From: CAZKXX01 sp964556705
Lineage (GTDB): Bacteria > Acidobacteriota > Terriglobia > UBA7540
Reading direction: 5' to 3'
DNA length: 15,879 nt
NCBI GenBank assembly: GCA_964556705.1
Contig: CAZKXX010000087.1
Location: 1-15,879 of the forward strand
This document shows positions 12,960-15,879 of this stretch, piece by piece. Made by a program: the position numbers and the translations under genes. The notes under the pieces are model-generated. The model ran no database searches. It saw only the letters and a list, made by a program, of their open reading frames with translations, and was not told the DNA's origin. Each line of letters begins with the position of its first letter. The stretch's first letter is position 1.

Positions 12960-14095
12960 AGCGCCAGTTGCTCGTACTTCCGCGCCAGCGGCGCTTCCTC
13001 GGCGTGTCCTTCGAGCCCGTAGCGGCGGCGCAGGTCGGACACGAGTTTCGAAATCTGCTCCTTATACTCGCCGCGGATGTAGGCCGAACGAGCATACATC
13101 TTTCGGTAGCGGCGGACGAGCGCCGGGAATTCGCGCTCGAGAAACGGCATGAACTGCTTCATCGCCGAGGGCATCAGGAAGAGGACGCTTGCGTTGAGCG
13201 ACTTCGCTCCGGCTTCGGCCGCGGCGCGGGCCACGGCTTCCACCGAGCGGGGCGAGTCGGTGAGGCCGGGGAGAATCGGCATCAGATTGACGCTGGTGCG
13301 AATGCCGGCGCGCGCGAGTTCGCGCACCGCTTCGAGACGCCTGGCCGGCGGCGGCGCTTTCGGCTCGAGCAGGCGCGCCAGGCGCTCGTCGAGCGTGGTC
13401 ACCGTCAGGTGGATGCCGAAACGGTGGCGGCGCGCGATTTCGCGGAGCAGATCGAGGTCGCGCAGGATGAGCACCGACTTCGTGGTGATGGAAAATTCCA
13501 AACCTTCAAAGGCGGCGAAAACTTCAAGCATCCGGCGTGTGATGCCGTACTGCTTTTCGGCGGGCTGGTAGGGGTCGGTCGCCGTGCCGAGCGCGATGGC
13601 GTGGCCGCGGTCGCGCGCCTCGGCGAGTTCGCGGCGCAGCAGCTCCGGCGCGTTCGCTTTGCCGAAAATCTTCCGCTCGAAGTCGCGGCCGTCCCACAGC
13701 TCCATGAACTCGTGCGTGTAGCGCGCGTAGCAATACGTGCATCCGAACTCGCAGCCGCGATAGGGATTGAGGGTCCAGGCGAACGGCATGCGTCCGCTGG
13801 ATTCGCGGTTGAGCGCCGAACGCGAGGTGAGGGAGAAATATTCCACCTCGGCGCGTTCGCGCAGGCGAGGGCTTTGCGCGGCCATCCTGGCGATGCCGAT
13901 GAGCCGGTGCGGGCGCGCCGCCGCGGGCTCGGCGGCGAAACCGGCGCAAGGGGTGACGGGACGGGACCCCAGGGCTTCGCCTGGGACCGGAAGGGCCGCT
14001 CCAAGGCCCTCGAAAGCGGCCGGCGTCTGGGCCGCGGACACGGCCTCAAGCTCTTTGGAATGAGTGAGGTGAGTGCTGAACGCGGGAAGTGGCAT
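12950..14095 (-). CDS. SPL-family radical SAM protein (COG1533 type)
   Basis: A 381-residue cytoplasmic iron-sulfur enzyme that would cleave S-adenosylmethionine to a 5'-deoxyadenosyl radical. The 4Fe-4S cluster motif is Cys115-x3-Cys119-x2-Cys122 (PYRGCEFGCTYCYAR), the spacing and context of the spore-photoproduct-lyase-like group. Downstream motifs are GTATDPYQPAEK, SITTKSVLILRD, VTTLDERLARLLEP and MPILPGLTDS, typical of the uncharacterised SPL-related proteins rather than true spore photoproduct lyase. The N-terminal 80 residues are Ala/Pro-rich and probably disordered. I chose the ATG at 14095, which has GAGGT 5 bases upstream; a TTG at 14125 is an alternative. Its last codons lie inside a heptamer array. 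A promoter with a consensus -35 is found at 14125-14153. Substrate unknown. Confidence 0.9.
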   Translation of the reverse strand: MPLPAFSTHLTHSKELEAVSAAQTPAAFEGLGAALPVPGEALGSRPVTPCAGFAAEPAAARPHRLIGIARMAAQSPRLRERAEVEYFSLTSRSALNRESSGRMPFAWTLNPYRGCEFGCTYCYARYTHEFMELWDGRDFERKIFGKANAPELLRRELAEARDRGHAIALGTATDPYQPAEKQYGITRRMLEVFAAFEGLEFSITTKSVLILRDLDLLREIARRHRFGIHLTVTTLDERLARLLEPKAPPPARRLEAVRELARAGIRTSVNLMPILPGLTDSPRSVEAVARAAAEAGAKSLNASVLFLMPSAMKQFMPFLEREFPALVRRYRKMYARSAYIRGEYKEQISKLVSDLRRRYGLEGHAEEAPLARKYEQLALGI

Positions 14096-14124
14096 CGCGC
14101 ACCTCGGATCGTAAGGGTGCGGCA

Positions 14125-14153
14125 AGTTTCGCTTTTTCTTCGCCCTTTGTCAA
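14125..14153 (-). promoter_or_regulatory. Candidate promoter of the radical SAM gene
   Basis: On the minus strand TTGACA (14153-14148) is a perfect -35, followed after 17 bases by GAAACT (14130-14125), a weak -10. The predicted leader is about 23 bases to the ATG at 14095. Confidence 0.45.
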
Positions 14154-14192
14154 GAAACTTTTTGCCGCCCCTTTTCGGGCGCTTGGGCCCGA

Positions 14193-14208
14193 TGTTTCAC
14201 GTGAAATA
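14193..14208. promoter_or_regulatory. parS: Candidate parS centromere site (ParB-binding)
   Basis: TGTTTCACGTGAAATA matches the bacterial parS consensus TGTTNCACGTGAAACA at all but one position. The core TTTCACGTGAAA is a perfect 12-bp palindrome. It lies in the divergent spacer between the radical SAM and nitrilase genes, outside any gene. Chromosomal parS sites recruit ParB and usually cluster near the replication origin. Confidence 0.6.
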
Positions 14209-14273
14209 TTAGCCCAGCTATCTGGCCTATTCTGTTTCCGCCGGCACTTCGCCCTCCCCTGGCGAATTTCGGC

Positions 14274-14301
14274 TTGCAATCCTCTCTCTCCCGGCGAGAA
14301 T
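14274..14301 (+). promoter_or_regulatory. Candidate promoter of the nitrilase-superfamily gene
   Basis: TTGCAA (14274-14279) and GAGAAT (14296-14301) are separated by 16 bases. The leader would be about 48 bases. Both hexamers are partial matches to the sigma-70 consensus. Confidence 0.4.
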
Positions 14302-14355
14302 GGAACGTGAGACTAACCGCGATTTCGGCCGCGCCGGATTGCGAAGGAGCTCCAA

Positions 14356-15234
14356 ATGAAAGTCGCCGCCGTGCAGATGGATATCAGCATTCTGGAAAAG
14401 GACCGCAACCTCGCCGCAGTCCTCGAAAGATTGGGAGTCGCGGCGCAGGCGGGAGCGAAGATTGTGGTCTTCCCCGAATGCGCGCTGACCGGTTACTGCT
14501 TCGCGAGCCGCGAGGAAGCCTGGCCGCTCGCCGAAACCGTTCCCGGCCCTTCGACGGAGCGCATCGCGCACGCCGCGCGGCGGCTCGGCGTCACGGCGGT
14601 CGTCGGACTCCTCGAGCGCGCCGGCGACCAGCTTTTCAATGCCGCCGCCGTGGTCTCGCCCGAAGCAATTCATGGAAGCTATCGGAAGATCCATCTGCCC
14701 TGTCTCGGCATCGACTGGCACAACACGCCGGGCGACTTCGGCTTCGAAGTGTTCGCGACGCCGCCGGCGAAGATTGGCGTGAACATCTGCTTCGATTGCA
14801 GCTTCCCCGAATCCGGCCGCGTGCTGAAGCTGCGCGGCGCGCAGATGCTCGCGATTCCGACGAACTGGCCCGAAGGTTCTGACACCTGGCAGCACACGCC
14901 GGAAGTGCGCGCCACGGAAAATCACTTCCATGTCGTCGCGGCGAATCGCGTGGGCGAGGAGCGCGGGTTCCGCTTCGCGGGACATTCCAAGATCGTGGAT
15001 TTCACGGGCAAGCTGCTTGCCGAAGGCGGCGCGAGCGAAGAGACGATTCTTTACGCCGAGCTCGACATCGCCGCCGCGGACGCCAACCGTGTGATTCGCG
15101 TGCCGGGCCAGTGGGAATTCGATCGCATCGCGGCGCGCCGCCCGGAGACGTACGGCGCGATCACTGAGGCTCACGAGCCCGCGGCCGCCGCGCGTCCGGC
15201 GAAAGCGGCGCAGCCGGCGCGGCGTTCGTCCTGA
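14356..15234 (+). CDS. Carbon-nitrogen hydrolase, nitrilase superfamily
   Basis: A 292-residue cytoplasmic amidase-type enzyme that hydrolyses a non-peptide C-N bond through a thiol acyl intermediate. The Glu-Lys-Cys triad is complete: Glu41 (VVFPECALTGY), Lys111 (GSYRKIHLP) and Cys145 (GVNICFDCSFPE). The sequence most resembles carbon-nitrogen hydrolases of the omega-amidase or N-carbamoyl hydrolase kind; the substrate cannot be fixed. Residues 272-292 are an Ala/Pro/Arg-rich tail not needed for the fold. The ATG at 14356 follows GAAGGAG by 7 bases. The gene is divergent from the radical SAM gene and converges on the transporter with 19 bases between stop codons. No functional link to either neighbour is evident. 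Confidence 0.93.
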   Translation: MKVAAVQMDISILEKDRNLAAVLERLGVAAQAGAKIVVFPECALTGYCFASREEAWPLAETVPGPSTERIAHAARRLGVTAVVGLLERAGDQLFNAAAVVSPEAIHGSYRKIHLPCLGIDWHNTPGDFGFEVFATPPAKIGVNICFDCSFPESGRVLKLRGAQMLAIPTNWPEGSDTWQHTPEVRATENHFHVVAANRVGEERGFRFAGHSKIVDFTGKLLAEGGASEETILYAELDIAAADANRVIRVPGQWEFDRIAARRPETYGAITEAHEPAAAARPAKAAQPARRSS

Positions 15235-15253
15235 GACGCCGGGGAAAATCTCT

Positions 15254-15879
15254 TCAGATCGCACCCACCTGGACGCGTTCCGGGCCTTCCTCTTCGCGCG
15301 CCGATTTTTTGACTCCGTCGCGCGGCGGGCGCTCGCGCCACCAGGAAGCCAGCGTCGAGCCGGAGATATTCATCCAGGTGCCGAAAATCGCGGGCGCGAG
15401 CGCGGCGTTCGTGCTCTTCAGGACGTCGATCGCGAGTCCCACGGCCATCCCGCCGTTCTGCATCCCCACTTCGATCGCGACCGTCCGGCTGTCTGTTTCA
15501 TTCAATCGCAAGAGACGCGCTCCAGAATACCCGAGCGCATAACCCACCGTGTTGTGAACCACCGCGGCGAAGATGAGCACGAAGCCGACGGAAATCAATT
15601 CGTCCCGCGAGTTCGCGGCGATGATGGCGATGATGAAGCAAATGGCGGCCATGGAAACCGCGGGCAGCACGCGGTCGAGCCATTCACGCCGGCGGCGCAG
15701 GAAGTGGTGCGCGACGAGTCCGGCGGCGATGGGAAGAATAATCATCTTGATGATGGAGACCATCATCGCCCAGAACGGAATGGGCACGAGCCGCCCGGCG
15801 AGGATTTCCATCGCCGCGGGCGTGGCGAGCGGCGCGAGCAGCGTCGAGCAGGCGGTCATGGTGACGGAGAGCGCGACGT
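15254..15879 (-). CDS. Bile acid:sodium symporter (BASS) family transporter, N-terminus off the right edge
   Basis: Inner-membrane sodium-coupled transporter of organic anions; the visible part is the C-terminal 207 codons. The frame runs open to the right edge: before the Met at 15859 it continues VALSVT, giving ALSVTMTACSTLLAPLATP, which matches the conserved BASS crossover region, so this Met is internal. At least four hydrophobic segments follow, with VGMQNGGMAVGLA as the second conserved crossover region. The last 25 residues are hydrophilic and charged (RPPRDGVKKSAREEEGPE). Substrate cannot be read; bacterial members take up bile acids, pantoate or 2-oxoacids. It converges on the nitrilase gene. 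Confidence 0.9.
   Translation of the reverse strand, partial: VALSVTMTACSTLLAPLATPAAMEILAGRLVPIPFWAMMVSIIKMIILPIAAGLVAHHFLRRRREWLDRVLPAVSMAAICFIIAIIAANSRDELISVGFVLIFAAVVHNTVGYALGYSGARLLRLNETDSRTVAIEVGMQNGGMAVGLAIDVLKSTNAALAPAIFGTWMNISGSTLASWWRERPPRDGVKKSAREEEGPERVQVGAI

Overview
The window is GC-rich bacterial chromosome (about 65% G+C in coding DNA) with AT-richer, low-complexity intergenic DNA. A small exported protein at 5685-6122 resembles DUF5818, a domain I associate with Acidobacteriota. With the overall gene content this makes an acidobacterial genome, probably metagenome-assembled, my best guess; it is an inference. There are 13 protein genes or partial genes, two gene remnants, and no rRNA, tRNA, CRISPR array or intact transposase that I can see.

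Layout. 2-2281 (+): 3' part of an RNase E/G whose catalytic half is preceded by about 355 residues of disordered, charged sequence that interrupts its S1 domain; a strong intrinsic terminator follows. 2596-3483 (-): an apparent in-frame chimera of the first 40 residues of a PEP-hydrolase-type TIM barrel and the C-terminal half of a Tm-1-like (UPF0261) protein. 3662-4042 (+): DUF309 protein. 4116-6122 (-): CuA-type cupredoxin, type III polyketide synthase and DUF5818-like protein, possibly cotranscribed in the order DUF5818, PKS, cupredoxin. 6620-7258 (+): O-methyltransferase. 7264-8586 (-): APC-family amino acid permease. 8756-10234 (+): Tat-exported flavin amine oxidase. 10354-11469 (+): 2-hydroxyacid dehydrogenase. 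11470-11990: gene remnants (GH51-like and OsmC-like). 12087-12590 (-): DinB-family protein. 12950-14095 (-): SPL-type radical SAM protein. 14356-15234 (+): nitrilase-superfamily hydrolase. 15254-15879 (-): partial BASS-family transporter. No single pathway ties these genes together; PKS, O-methyltransferase, amine oxidase, permease and dehydrogenase could contribute to small-molecule metabolism, but operon structure supports only the PKS group.

The most striking signal is not a gene. Eight intergenic stretches are built of degenerate 7-nt units in strict register, seven of them abutting or close to gene 3' ends and none in the divergent spacers. Read outward from each gene they tend to be purine-rich. 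Other notable points are a near-consensus parS centromere site (14193-14208), two promoters with identical hexamers and spacing (TGGACA-N17-TATGCT), a three-hairpin palindromic element at 6442-6511, and a 105-bp element with 13-bp terminal inverted repeats at 12646-12750.
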